Positions 6,995-15,294 of a stretch of DNA of 33,630 nucleotides are shown here, in pieces. Both the position numbers and the translations under genes were made by a program. The stretch's first letter is position 1. Every line of letters begins with the position of its first letter. The notes under the pieces were generated by a model. It was not told the DNA's origin. It did not search any database and was given only the letters and a program-made list of their open reading frames with translations. Origin of the DNA: Porticoccaceae bacterium UBA1989 (lineage in GTDB: Bacteria > Pseudomonadota > Gammaproteobacteria > Pseudomonadales > Porticoccaceae); the NCBI GenBank assembly GCA_002335945.1, contig DDDD01000057.1:58104-91733 (forward strand), written 5' to 3'.

Positions 6995-8662
6995 TTAAAA
7001 CAGCCCGACTACGTTGCCTTTCTCATCCATATCTATGTTGTTAGCGGCTGGAATACGAGGTAGACCTGGCATAGTCATAATGTCACCACAGACCACCACG
7101 ATAAAGCCAGCACCCGCAGATAACCGGACTTCACGAATGGCAACAATATGGTTAGAGGGTGCGCCTTTCAACGTTGGGTCGGTTGAGAAGCTGTATTGCG
7201 TCTTGGCAATGCAGACTGGGAAATGACCATAGCCACTGTCTTGCAGGCCACGGATCTGATCGCGAATTTTCTTGTCGGCAATAATGTCATCGGCACGATA
7301 GAGTCTCGTTGCAACGGTTTTAATCTTGTCCCAGATTGGCATTTCGTCTGGATACAGGGGCGCAAAGTTAGCATGGCCAGTATCCACCAATGAAACTACT
7401 TCCTGAGCTAGCTCCTCTGTGCCAGCGCCACCATCTGCCCAATGAGTGCAGTCTATGGCTTTAACCCCATTGGCTAGAGCAACCTTTTTGATCAGTGCAA
7501 TTTCAGCATCTGTGTCTGCGGTAAAGCGATTAATGCCAACCACCACGGGAACCCCAAAGGCTTTTACATTTTCAATGTGCCTAACCAGGTTACAGCAGCC
7601 GTGTTCAAGAGCAGCCAGATCTTCTTTATCTAGGTCTTCTTTACTCACACCGCCATGCATTTTTAAGGCACGGGTAGTGGCGACGATTACGGCAGCATCT
7701 GGATGTAAGCCTGCAGCGCGACACTTGATATCAAAGAATTTCTCAGCCCCCAGGTCGGCACCAAAGCCTGCTTCGGTGACTACATAATCCGACATTTTCA
7801 GGCCAGCTTTGGTGGCAATAACGGAGTTACAGCCATGGGCGATATTGGCGAAAGGGCCCCCGTGAATAATTGCTGGGTTGTTTTCTAATGTCTGAACTAA
7901 ATTTGGCGCCAAGGCATCTTTAAGGAGTACTGTCATTGCACCGGTACCCAGAATGTCGCTGGCATGAACCGGCTGGTGGTCTCTTGTGTAGGCAACAACG
8001 ATTTTATTTAGTCTTGCTTTTAGGTCATCTAGATCTGTGGCCAAACAAAAAATAGCCATGACTTCTGAAGCCACTGTAATGTCATAGCCATCCTGTCGTG
8101 GAAAGCCATTACCTGGGCCACCTAAGCCACAGTTAATACTTCGCAGAGCACGGTCATTCATGTCGGCAACGCGCTTCCAGACAATGCGACGCGCATCTAT
8201 TTCGAGGGCATTACCCCAGTGAATATGATTGTCTATTAACGCTGAGAGTAAGTTGTGGGCTGCTCCAATGGCATGAAAGTCCCCAGTAAAATGCAAATTG
8301 ATATCTTCCATAGGTACAACCTGCGCGAAGCCGCCGCCGGCGGCACCACCTTTCATACCAAAGCAGGGCCCGAGGCTGGGTTCTCGCAAGCAGACCAGTG
8401 CATTCTTGCCTATGCGGTTAAGACCGTCGGTAAGGCCAACAGAGGTAGTGGTTTTACCTTCCCCTGCGGGTGTTGGCGTAATCGCAGTGACTAAAATTAA
8501 TTTTCCGTCGGGCTTATCTTTTAAAGAAGCGATGTGATCGGGGCATATTTTGGCTTTGGTACTACCGTAAGGAATTAATGCGTCGTCGGGAATATTAAGC
8601 TTTGCGGCAATTTCACTGATGGGCAGGCTGCTGGCACTGCGCGCTATTTCGATATCACTCAT
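6995..8662 (-). CDS. fhs: formate-tetrahydrofolate ligase
   Basis: A 555-residue cytosolic enzyme that interconverts formate + THF + ATP and 10-formyl-THF + ADP + phosphate. The nucleotide-binding loop TPTPAGEGKTTTSVGL lies at about residues 63-78. Further family blocks are LREPSLGPCFGMKGGAAGGG, VVPMEDINLHFTGD, TEAGFGADLGAEKFFDIKC and PVVVGINRF. Length is normal. The ATG at 8662 is preceded by GGAGTAAG. It is divergent from the dimethylglycine dehydrogenase gene across a 277-base gap. In this context the reverse direction is attractive: one-carbon units stripped from methylamines reach 10-formyl-THF and Fhs yields ATP plus formate. No folD or purU is seen in the window, so intermediate steps must be encoded elsewhere. 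Confidence 0.96.
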   Translation of the reverse strand: MSDIEIARSASSLPISEIAAKLNIPDDALIPYGSTKAKICPDHIASLKDKPDGKLILVTAITPTPAGEGKTTTSVGLTDGLNRIGKNALVCLREPSLGPCFGMKGGAAGGGFAQVVPMEDINLHFTGDFHAIGAAHNLLSALIDNHIHWGNALEIDARRIVWKRVADMNDRALRSINCGLGGPGNGFPRQDGYDITVASEVMAIFCLATDLDDLKARLNKIVVAYTRDHQPVHASDILGTGAMTVLLKDALAPNLVQTLENNPAIIHGGPFANIAHGCNSVIATKAGLKMSDYVVTEAGFGADLGAEKFFDIKCRAAGLHPDAAVIVATTRALKMHGGVSKEDLDKEDLAALEHGCCNLVRHIENVKAFGVPVVVGINRFTADTDAEIALIKKVALANGVKAIDCTHWADGGAGTEELAQEVVSLVDTGHANFAPLYPDEMPIWDKIKTVATRLYRADDIIADKKIRDQIRGLQDSGYGHFPVCIAKTQYSFSTDPTLKGAPSNHIVAIREVRLSAGAGFIVVVCGDIMTMPGLPRIPAANNIDMDEKGNVVGLF

Positions 8663-8760
8663 GAGGGTCTTACTCCGTTAATTATGTCAATAACTCTGCT
8701 AGGTAAGACTCTCTTACACAGGCCCAGTCACTTTAGTGGCCATCTTCCATAAACAGCCAT

Positions 8761-8783
8761 GATACTGGCGTTCTGATACCGGC
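8761..8783. repeat. short direct repeat GATACYGGC in the fhs/DMGDH divergent region
   Basis: GATACTGGC (8761-8769) and GATACCGGC (8775-8783) lie 14 bases apart in the 277-base gap between divergent genes. Direct repeats are the usual target form for AraC-type regulators such as the two GlxA-like proteins in this window. Otherwise I see no riboswitch or clear promoter in 8663-8939. Confidence 0.25.
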
Positions 8784-8939
8784 TTATGCTGTCCTATAAG
8801 CGACTCTAGGTCAAGCAGGGTAAGGATTTGCGGCTATGGCGCTGGAGGATATATGGCGGTCGTATTTGCGTCGTGGCAGGCCAGACTTGAGGGTTAAACT
8901 GCGAAAAATAAATTAGAAATTTGGCTTTGAGAGACGGGT

Positions 8940-11453
8940 ATGAAAACAAGTGCAAAAGTAGTGGTTGTTGGTGGTGGCGTTGTTGGTGTCAGCACGCTTT
9001 ATCATCTGGCTAAAAAAGGCTGGACCGATGTTGTGTTAGTTGAGCGCAAGGAGCTGACATCTGGATCTACCTGGCACGCTGCCGGTTTACTTCCACTGTT
9101 TAATATGAGTTATTCGGTGGGTAAATTACACCAGTACTCCGTGGACTTTTATCATGAGTTGGAAAAAGAGACCGGGCAAGACGTGGGTTTTAGTGTGGTC
9201 TCTAATATTCGTTTAGCCTCCAACCAAGATCGCATGGATGAGTATAAGTACTACTCCGGGATTGCGCAGACTGTGGGCGTGGACGTTAATTTTTTGACTC
9301 CAGAACAGGTTAAAGAAGCTTGGCCTATGGCTAACATCGAGGGTGTTATTGGTGCGATTCAGCATCCAGATGATGGCTATATTCAGGCCGCAGATCTGAC
9401 CCAGGCACTGGCCAAAGGCGCCCGTACACGTGGCGCAGAAATCTATCGTAATACAGTGGTGCTGGACCTTGAGCAGCAGTCAGATGATAGCTGGGTTGTT
9501 AAGACTGACAAGGGAGATATTCACTGTGAACATGTCGTCTGCTGCACCGGTAACTTTGCCCGTAAGACCGGGGAGATGGTGGGTCTGGATATCCCAGTCA
9601 TTCCCGTGGAGCACCAGTACATTGTTACCGATCCACACCCAGATATTCTAGCGCGCAAGGCCGCAGGGTTGCCGGAGCAGGCTGTTCTTCGTGAGTCTGA
9701 TGCGGGTTATTACCTCCGTGAAGAGGCTGGCGGTTTTATTCTGGGTCCCTACGAAGAGAACGCGCCCTGCTGCTATGTTGACGGCCCTAGCGACCAGTCT
9801 GAATACGAACTTTTTAATGGTGATCTCGATCGCCTGATGCCCCATATTGAAGCCTGTATAAACAGGGTTCCTGCCTTTGCCGAGGTGGGCGTTAAAACCG
9901 TTTATAATGGCGCTATTGCCTATACGCCAGATGGTAATCCTATTGTTGGCCCTGCTTGGGGGTTGAAAAACTTTTGGCTTAATGAAGGCCATAGCTTTGG
10001 TATTACCGCTGCTGGCGGTGCCGGGTGGCAGCTGGCGGAATGGATGGTCGATGGTGAGCCCACGGTGGATATGATGGGTGTTGATCCCCGTCGTTTTGGG
10101 CCCTATGCGACCCGTGGATATCTGCGCAGTAAAAACGAAGAAGCCTACGATCATGTATTTAAGAACCATTATCCCGATGAAGAGCGCGGTGCGGCTCGGC
10201 CTCTAAAAACCACTCCCTGTTACGATCGTATGAAAGATCTGGGGGCCGTGTTTGGTTCTGTCTATGGTTGGGAGCGTCCCAACTGGTTTGCACCTCCTGG
10301 CTATTCTCTGTCGGAGGATGAATTAGCTAAGTCTCATACCCTGTGGAATAAAAATCACTCAACCGCATTGGCCGATGGCCGCATTGTGGAAAAGAATTCT
10401 TTTCGCCGTTCCAACTACTTTGATTTTGTCGGTCAGGAATGTCGCCATGTGAACGAGCATGTTGGTGTGTTGGATATGTCGGCTTTCTCGAAATGCACGG
10501 TGACGGGTCATGGTTCAGAAGCCTGGCTCAATAGCATTGTTGCCAATAATGTTCCCAAGGCGATAGGGCGTATTGGACTCTGTCATATGCTGTCTAAAAA
10601 CGGCGGTGTACGGGCAGAATTCACTATTTATAAACGCGCAAGAAATAGCTACTACCTAGTGTTTGCTGGTTCCCAAGAACGCCATGACTGGGACTATCTC
10701 ACCAAGCTTGCACCGAGGGATGGATCGGTCAATCTACAGAAAATTACGACTCAGATGGGTGTGCTGGTATTGGCAGGCCCAAGGTCTCGCGATGTGCTGC
10801 AAAAGCTTACCGACACCGACCTCTCCAATGACAATTTTAAGTGGCTAACGGGCAAGTCCATCAATGTCGGCTTCGCCCAGGCTGAAGCACTGCGGGTTAA
10901 TTTTGTCGGTGAACTGGGTTGGGAGCTGCACCATCCTATAGAGATGCAAAACTATATTTTCGATGAGCTGATGAAGGCCGGTGCCGAGTTTGATATCAAG
11001 CCCTTTGGTATTCGGGCCATGGACAGTATGCGAATGGAAAAATCCTACCGTTTGATTCCCCGTGAAATGTCGATTGAGTATTCCGCGTTGGAGTCAGGTT
11101 TAGACCGTTTTGTGAAGCTGGATAAAGACTGTGACTTTGTCGGTAAAGAGGCACTTATCGCCTGGCGTGAAAAGGGTTTTGAAAATTGTTTTGTTACCTT
11201 GGAAGTGCATGGCGTGACCGATGCTGATGCCCGTGGTTCTGAAGGGCTCTATAAAGATGGTCAGATGATAGGTCGCGCAACGTCTGGAGGCTTTGGATTC
11301 CGGACAAATAAATCATTGGCCCTAGGTTTGGTTAAGGTGGCTCATGGCGCAATGGGTACAGAGCTAGAGATAGAAATACTGGGTGATCGTTACCGGGCTA
11401 CCGTGATCGAAGAGTCGCCCTTTGACGGCGAAAATAACTGTTTAAGAGCCTAG
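8940..11453 (+). CDS. dimethylglycine/sarcosine dehydrogenase-like FAD and THF enzyme
   Basis: An 837-residue flavoprotein of the DMGDH/SARDH family. The N-terminal DAO/FAD domain (1-380) starts with the dinucleotide motif VVVGGGVVGVSTLYHL and carries SGSTWHAAGL, where His46 matches the His that holds FAD covalently in mammalian DMGDH. A middle FAO_M linker follows (about 380-430), then a C-terminal aminomethyltransferase (GCV_T) fold that binds THF and captures the methyl as methylene-THF (about 450-835). Expected reaction: dimethylglycine to sarcosine, or sarcosine to glycine. It opens the plus-strand corrinoid/one-carbon series. Because a separate sarcosine oxidase lies downstream, dimethylglycine is the likelier substrate, but sequence alone does not settle this. 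A GAGAGACGGG ribosome-site-like stretch precedes the ATG. Confidence 0.88.
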   Translation: MKTSAKVVVVGGGVVGVSTLYHLAKKGWTDVVLVERKELTSGSTWHAAGLLPLFNMSYSVGKLHQYSVDFYHELEKETGQDVGFSVVSNIRLASNQDRMDEYKYYSGIAQTVGVDVNFLTPEQVKEAWPMANIEGVIGAIQHPDDGYIQAADLTQALAKGARTRGAEIYRNTVVLDLEQQSDDSWVVKTDKGDIHCEHVVCCTGNFARKTGEMVGLDIPVIPVEHQYIVTDPHPDILARKAAGLPEQAVLRESDAGYYLREEAGGFILGPYEENAPCCYVDGPSDQSEYELFNGDLDRLMPHIEACINRVPAFAEVGVKTVYNGAIAYTPDGNPIVGPAWGLKNFWLNEGHSFGITAAGGAGWQLAEWMVDGEPTVDMMGVDPRRFGPYATRGYLRSKNEEAYDHVFKNHYPDEERGAARPLKTTPCYDRMKDLGAVFGSVYGWERPNWFAPPGYSLSEDELAKSHTLWNKNHSTALADGRIVEKNSFRRSNYFDFVGQECRHVNEHVGVLDMSAFSKCTVTGHGSEAWLNSIVANNVPKAIGRIGLCHMLSKNGGVRAEFTIYKRARNSYYLVFAGSQERHDWDYLTKLAPRDGSVNLQKITTQMGVLVLAGPRSRDVLQKLTDTDLSNDNFKWLTGKSINVGFAQAEALRVNFVGELGWELHHPIEMQNYIFDELMKAGAEFDIKPFGIRAMDSMRMEKSYRLIPREMSIEYSALESGLDRFVKLDKDCDFVGKEALIAWREKGFENCFVTLEVHGVTDADARGSEGLYKDGQMIGRATSGGFGFRTNKSLALGLVKVAHGAMGTELEIEILGDRYRATVIEESPFDGENNCLRA

Positions 11454-11584
11454 GTTTCTGGGACGTCGTGAACGGATATTCTCAGGTCGCTAAATCACAT
11501 GCGGCGGGGGATAAACAGGCACAGAATGCGATGAATAGCCGACCCAATAAAAGAGAGGAATAACTCTCTAACGGAAGCATTATT

Positions 11585-13138
11585 ATGACTGAAACAACTG
11601 GACGCAGAAGGGCAGGTAGAGAGGGCGGTGGCCGTGATGGGCGCCGAGAAGCGCGTGCCAATACGGTCGTTAAAGCCGCGCCGTTTATCGAGCGCAAAAT
11701 CCCCTATCTCGAATACCTCAGTGAAGAAAACCTGCAGCTGATAGAAGATAACGCTGATATCCTGTTGGAGGAGATCGGTATCGATTTTCTTGACGACCCA
11801 GAAGCGCTGGCCATGTGGAAAGAAGCGGGTGCCGATGTGCAGGGTTCTCGTGTTCATTTTCCCAAGGGTCTCTGTCGCTCGATCATTCAGGCTACCGCTC
11901 CCAGAGAGTTTGTTCAGCACGCTCGCAATCCAGAACGCAATGTCATTATTGGCGGCAAGCGGACGGTCTTAGTACCGGCCTATGGCTCACCGTTTGTCCA
12001 TGATATTGATAAGGGTCGTCGCTACGCCACCATTGAAGACTTTCAGAATTTTGTAAAACTGGCCTATATGGCACCGGGTATTCACCATTCTGGCGGTACC
12101 ATCTGCGAGCCTGTTGATCTGCCGGTTAACAAGCGCCATTTCGATATGATTTACAGTCACTTTAAATACAGTGATAAGCCATTGATGGGATCGGTAACCC
12201 ACCACGAGCGCGCCCAAGATACTGTGGATATGGCCAAGCTGGTATTTGGCGATGAGTTCGTTGATCAAAACTGTGTTCTCACCAGCCTGATTAATGTCAA
12301 CTCACCCATGACCTACGATGCCACCATGCTGGGGTCTCTCAAGGTCTATGCCCGCAACAATCAGGCCACGGTAGTCTCACCGTTTATTCTTGCCGGTGCC
12401 ATGTCACCAGTAACCACTGCAGGCACTGTGACCCAAATACTGGCCGAAGCACTGGCCGGTATAGCCTTTACTCAGCTCTGTCGTCCCGGTGCACCGGTTA
12501 TCTTTGGTACCTTCGCTGCGGCTGTGTCTATGGCCACGGGAGCACCCACCTTTGGTACCCCAGAGCCGAGCCAGGTTATTTACGCCGCTGCAGCATTGGC
12601 CCGTCGACTCGGCGTTCCTTTTAGAAGTGGTGGTGGACTCACGGGCTCCAAATTACCCGATGCTCAGGCGGCCTATGAAGCAGCCAACACTCTGCAGACC
12701 GCAGCCCTTGCTGGGGTGCACTTTATGCTCCATACCGCCGGATGGTTAGAAGGTGGTCTGGCCATGGGTTATGAGAAATTTATTATGGACTGCGATCAGG
12801 CCAGCATGATCTCTGTACTGCTGTCTGGTATGGATATGTCCGAAAACGGTCAGGCGTTAGATGCTGTTCGTGAAGTGGGCCCTGGCAAACATTATCTAGG
12901 CTCAGCGCATACATTAAAGAATTTTGAAACAGCATTCTATCGCTCAACCGTAGCCGACAATAATAGCTATGAGCAGTGGCAGGTGGATGGCTCTTTGGAT
13001 ACTGCCCAGCGCGCCAATGTCCTGTGGAAGAAAATGCTCAACGAATATCAGGCACCGGCATTTGACCCGGCGGTTGATGAAGCGTTGATTGACTATATGG
13101 CCCGTCGCAAAGGCTCTTTTGCAGACCGCGACTATTAA
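11585..13138 (+). CDS. MttB-family corrinoid methyltransferase without pyrrolysine
   Basis: A 517-residue member of the trimethylamine methyltransferase (MttB) superfamily, a TIM-barrel enzyme that moves a methyl group from a quaternary or tertiary amine to a corrinoid protein. Typical blocks are YLSEENLQLIEDNADILLEEIG near the start, then GTICEPVDLPV, SVTHHERAQDTVDMAKLVFG and SGGGLTGSKLPDAQAAYEAANT. The frame has no internal UAG, so it is not the pyrrolysine enzyme; characterised non-Pyl relatives include the glycine betaine methyltransferase MtgB. Glycine betaine is the inferred substrate because dimethylglycine and sarcosine enzymes flank it. An Arg/Gly-rich N-terminal tail (RRRAGREGGGRDGRREAR, residues 7-24) precedes the family fold. 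The ATG has GGAAG upstream and lies 131 bases after the DMGDH gene. Confidence 0.9.
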   Translation: MTETTGRRRAGREGGGRDGRREARANTVVKAAPFIERKIPYLEYLSEENLQLIEDNADILLEEIGIDFLDDPEALAMWKEAGADVQGSRVHFPKGLCRSIIQATAPREFVQHARNPERNVIIGGKRTVLVPAYGSPFVHDIDKGRRYATIEDFQNFVKLAYMAPGIHHSGGTICEPVDLPVNKRHFDMIYSHFKYSDKPLMGSVTHHERAQDTVDMAKLVFGDEFVDQNCVLTSLINVNSPMTYDATMLGSLKVYARNNQATVVSPFILAGAMSPVTTAGTVTQILAEALAGIAFTQLCRPGAPVIFGTFAAAVSMATGAPTFGTPEPSQVIYAAAALARRLGVPFRSGGGLTGSKLPDAQAAYEAANTLQTAALAGVHFMLHTAGWLEGGLAMGYEKFIMDCDQASMISVLLSGMDMSENGQALDAVREVGPGKHYLGSAHTLKNFETAFYRSTVADNNSYEQWQVDGSLDTAQRANVLWKKMLNEYQAPAFDPAVDEALIDYMARRKGSFADRDY

Positions 13139-13179
13139 ACGGCACCACTACAAAGCAAGAGTATTGAGGAATAAACCCT

Positions 13180-13878
13180 ATGTCTGAAGAAGACGATATT
13201 GTACTGGCAGAGTTATCCGACGAAGATCTGGTTTTGCAGATGCATGACGATCTCTACGACGGCCTAAAAGAAGAGATTCAAGAGGGCACGACGATTTTGT
13301 TGGACCGCGGCTGGAGTCCAGAGAAAGTTCTGTCTTCAGCATTGGTGGATGGTATGACCGTGGTTGGTATTGATTTTCGCGATGGCATTTTGTTTGTGCC
13401 TGAGGTGCTACTTGCAGCCAATGCGATGAAAGGCGGCATGACTATTCTTAAGCCACTGTTGGCCGAGACGGGCGCCAAGCCCGTGGGCACCATGGTGATT
13501 GGTACGGTTAAAGGCGATATCCATGATATCGGTAAAAACCTGGTTGCCATGATGATGGAAGGCGCAGGCTTCGAAGTTCACGATATGGGTATTAATAACT
13601 CAGTGGAAGAATACCTGGCCGCTCTAGAGCGTCATAAACCCGATATTTTGGGGATGTCTGCACTACTGACTACCACCATGCCCTATATGAAAGTCGTGAT
13701 CGACGCCCTAAAAGATCAGGGCCTGCGCGACAAATATATCGTTATGGTGGGCGGCGCGCCACTCAATGAAGAGTTTGGTACAGCGGTTGGTGCCGATGCC
13801 TACTGTCGCGATGCAGCGGATGCTGCCACTACCGCGATTCGTTTGGTGCAAGAACGCAGAGCCCTAGAGGCAGCCTAA
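13180..13878 (+). CDS. corrinoid (B12-binding) methyl carrier protein
   Basis: A 232-residue MtbC/MttC-type corrinoid protein. The four-helix cap domain spans roughly 15-100, and the Rossmann B12 domain carries GDIHDIGKN (112-120), in which His115 is the lower cobalt ligand. SALLTTTMPYM and VMVGGAPLNEEFG complete the B12 site. It accepts the methyl from the MttB-type protein encoded 41 bases upstream and hands it to the pterin-binding methyltransferase. The N-terminus is strongly acidic: 14 Asp/Glu and one Lys in the first 35 residues. The stop overlaps the start of the next gene by one base (TAATG), pointing to translational coupling. RBS GAGGA lies about 10 bases before the ATG. Confidence 0.95.
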   Translation: MSEEDDIVLAELSDEDLVLQMHDDLYDGLKEEIQEGTTILLDRGWSPEKVLSSALVDGMTVVGIDFRDGILFVPEVLLAANAMKGGMTILKPLLAETGAKPVGTMVIGTVKGDIHDIGKNLVAMMMEGAGFEVHDMGINNSVEEYLAALERHKPDILGMSALLTTTMPYMKVVIDALKDQGLRDKYIVMVGGAPLNEEFGTAVGADAYCRDAADAATTAIRLVQERRALEAA

Positions 13879-14498
13879 TGACCGGCCCTAGCGCCTCGGC
13901 AAAGTTATTAGTTATTGCCTGTGGTGCGCTGGCCCGTGAGATTGTCTGGCTGCAAACGCTCAATGGCTGGAACCAGATGGATCTGCAATGCCTGGATGCT
14001 GAGTTACACAACAGACCCAAGTTGATTGCTCAGAAGTTACGAGAAAAAATTCAGCAAAACCGTGCCGAGTATGAGCATATTTTTGTGGCCTATGCCGACT
14101 GCGGTACTGGCGGAGAGATCGATAGACTGTTAGCCGAGGCCGGTGAAACCGTAGAGCGATTGCCCGGTGCCCACTGTTATTCGTTCTACGCCGGTGAGCA
14201 GCGTTTTACGCAGATGGCAGAACAGGAACTGGGTACTTTTTACCTGACAGATTTTTTGGTTGAGCACTTTGATCGCTTGGTGATTAAAGGTTTAAAACTG
14301 GATAAGTATCCGCAACTGAGAGACCAGTACTTCGCCCATTACAGATTGGTGGTGTATCTGTCTCAGCGGGAAGATGCAGACTTAGTTGCCAGAGCAAAAC
14401 ATGCGGCAGCTTTTTTAGGTTTAGAATTTCGTCATGAGTACAGTGGTTATGGCGACCTACAGAATAGTCTTCAAGAACAAATTTTGAAGATTAAATAA
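13878..14498 (+). CDS. DUF1638 protein
   Basis: A 206-residue cytosolic protein of the DUF1638 family, known from gene neighbourhoods with MttB-type and corrinoid methyltransferases but of unknown function. Conserved features seen are IACGALAREI (Cys15), LHNRPKLI (His44), VAYADCGTGGEID (Cys75), LPGAHCYSFYAG (His99, Cys100) and LGTFYLTDFLVEHFD. The spaced Cys and His residues could bind a metal, a cofactor or cobalamin, but that is inference. It is translationally coupled to the corrinoid protein gene by a one-base overlap, so it is probably needed in amounts matching the carrier protein, for example for loading, repair or assembly. No signal peptide or membrane segment is visible. Confidence 0.85.
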   Translation: MTGPSASAKLLVIACGALAREIVWLQTLNGWNQMDLQCLDAELHNRPKLIAQKLREKIQQNRAEYEHIFVAYADCGTGGEIDRLLAEAGETVERLPGAHCYSFYAGEQRFTQMAEQELGTFYLTDFLVEHFDRLVIKGLKLDKYPQLRDQYFAHYRLVVYLSQREDADLVARAKHAAAFLGLEFRHEYSGYGDLQNSLQEQILKIK

Positions 14499-14518
14499 AG
14501 TATATAGAGAGCGACCTG

Positions 14519-14827
14519 ATGCAAAAAATTGAAGTGTTTTGGCGTGATATCCCAGCTCAGATTCTGGTGAAAAGTGGCCGGGTGCGTGGCAAGGCTATGC
14601 TGAGTCATCGCTTTCAGGCGGCTATAGATCGCGCCGCTATGCGCGCCGGTAAAGGCGGCAGTGATGAGTACTTAGAAGACTGGCGTCGCGTCACCACATC
14701 TATTGAGGGAGAGGGTACCCCTCAGGAGCTCGCGCAGCAATTTGCGGATGCCATTGAAGCTGCCTACGAGAACGCAGATATTGCTGCCCTTGTTGCCAGC
14801 AAAGGACTCAGAGTAGAAACTGCATGA
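14519..14827 (+). CDS. small 'virulence factor' domain protein
   Basis: A 102-residue protein resembling the Pfam family called Virulence_fact: IEVFWRDIPAQILVKSG at the start, then LSHRFQAAIDRAAMRAG and DEYLEDWRR. The family name is historical and says nothing about virulence here. It carries no Cys or recognisable catalytic motif; several helices are likely. Its stop overlaps the next start as ATGA (14824-14827), so it is coupled to the MetV-like gene. Its fixed place between DUF1638 and MetV/MetF suggests an accessory role in corrinoid or methyl-THF transfer; the function is unknown. Confidence 0.75.
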   Translation: MQKIEVFWRDIPAQILVKSGRVRGKAMLSHRFQAAIDRAAMRAGKGGSDEYLEDWRRVTTSIEGEGTPQELAQQFADAIEAAYENADIAALVASKGLRVETA

Positions 14828-15294
14828 AAAGGGTTCGTTACTGGTCGGCTAACAATGCCCGCTGGTTGCGCCGCGGTTACCAATATTTTGAATCTGGTCT
14901 GGTGTTCCTGCATCCTGTTCTTAAGCGCCTGGGTTACCCGCGTTTAGAACGAAGCTTTGCCGCCGTTGAAAAAGTTATCAAAGGGTTTTTGTTCGACTCC
15001 CAATCCTGTGGCCAATGTACCCTCGGCGAAACCGGTATGGCCTGCCCCATGAATTGCCCCAAGACATTACGCAATGGCCCCTGTGGTGGCGTGCGGAGTA
15101 ATGGTCACTGCGAGGTTGATCCCGATATGGTCTGTGTCTGGGTAACATCCTGGGAAGGTAGCAAACTTATTGGCAACCTAGAATCCACAATTCAGGTCAT
15201 TCAGGCTCCCGTCGATGTGCGTCTTAAAGGTACAAGTGCCTGGCTCCGTGCTGTGCGCAAAAGACTGGCCTTGGTATCGGGAGAGAGTTCATGA
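14824..15294 (+). CDS. MetV-like cysteine-rich methylene-THF reductase partner
   Basis: A 156-residue protein matching the methylene-THF reductase C-terminal (MTHFR_C) domain, the family of MetV, the small Fe-S partner of MetF in acetogens. Seven cysteines are spaced as Cys62, 65, 74, 78, 87, 96 and 104 (CGQC, GMACPMNC, NGPCGG, GHCEV), consistent with an iron-sulfur cluster or zinc site. The N-terminal 55 residues are basic with no cysteines. Both its start and its stop overlap neighbouring genes by ATGA, so it is tightly coupled to metF. The likely role is to form a MetVF complex that oxidises 5-methyl-THF arising from the corrinoid pathway and passes electrons to an unidentified acceptor. 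Confidence 0.82.
   Translation: MKRVRYWSANNARWLRRGYQYFESGLVFLHPVLKRLGYPRLERSFAAVEKVIKGFLFDSQSCGQCTLGETGMACPMNCPKTLRNGPCGGVRSNGHCEVDPDMVCVWVTSWEGSKLIGNLESTIQVIQAPVDVRLKGTSAWLRAVRKRLALVSGESS

Noticed and set aside
7446..8537. Long plus-strand frames opposite fhs
   Set aside because: They are shadows of a highly conserved minus-strand gene, have unusual composition and no family resemblance.
8663..8939. A glycine, SAM or THF riboswitch in the leader of fhs or the DMGDH gene
   Set aside because: I looked on both strands for the conserved aptamer cores and found none; only short repeats and weak symmetry are present.
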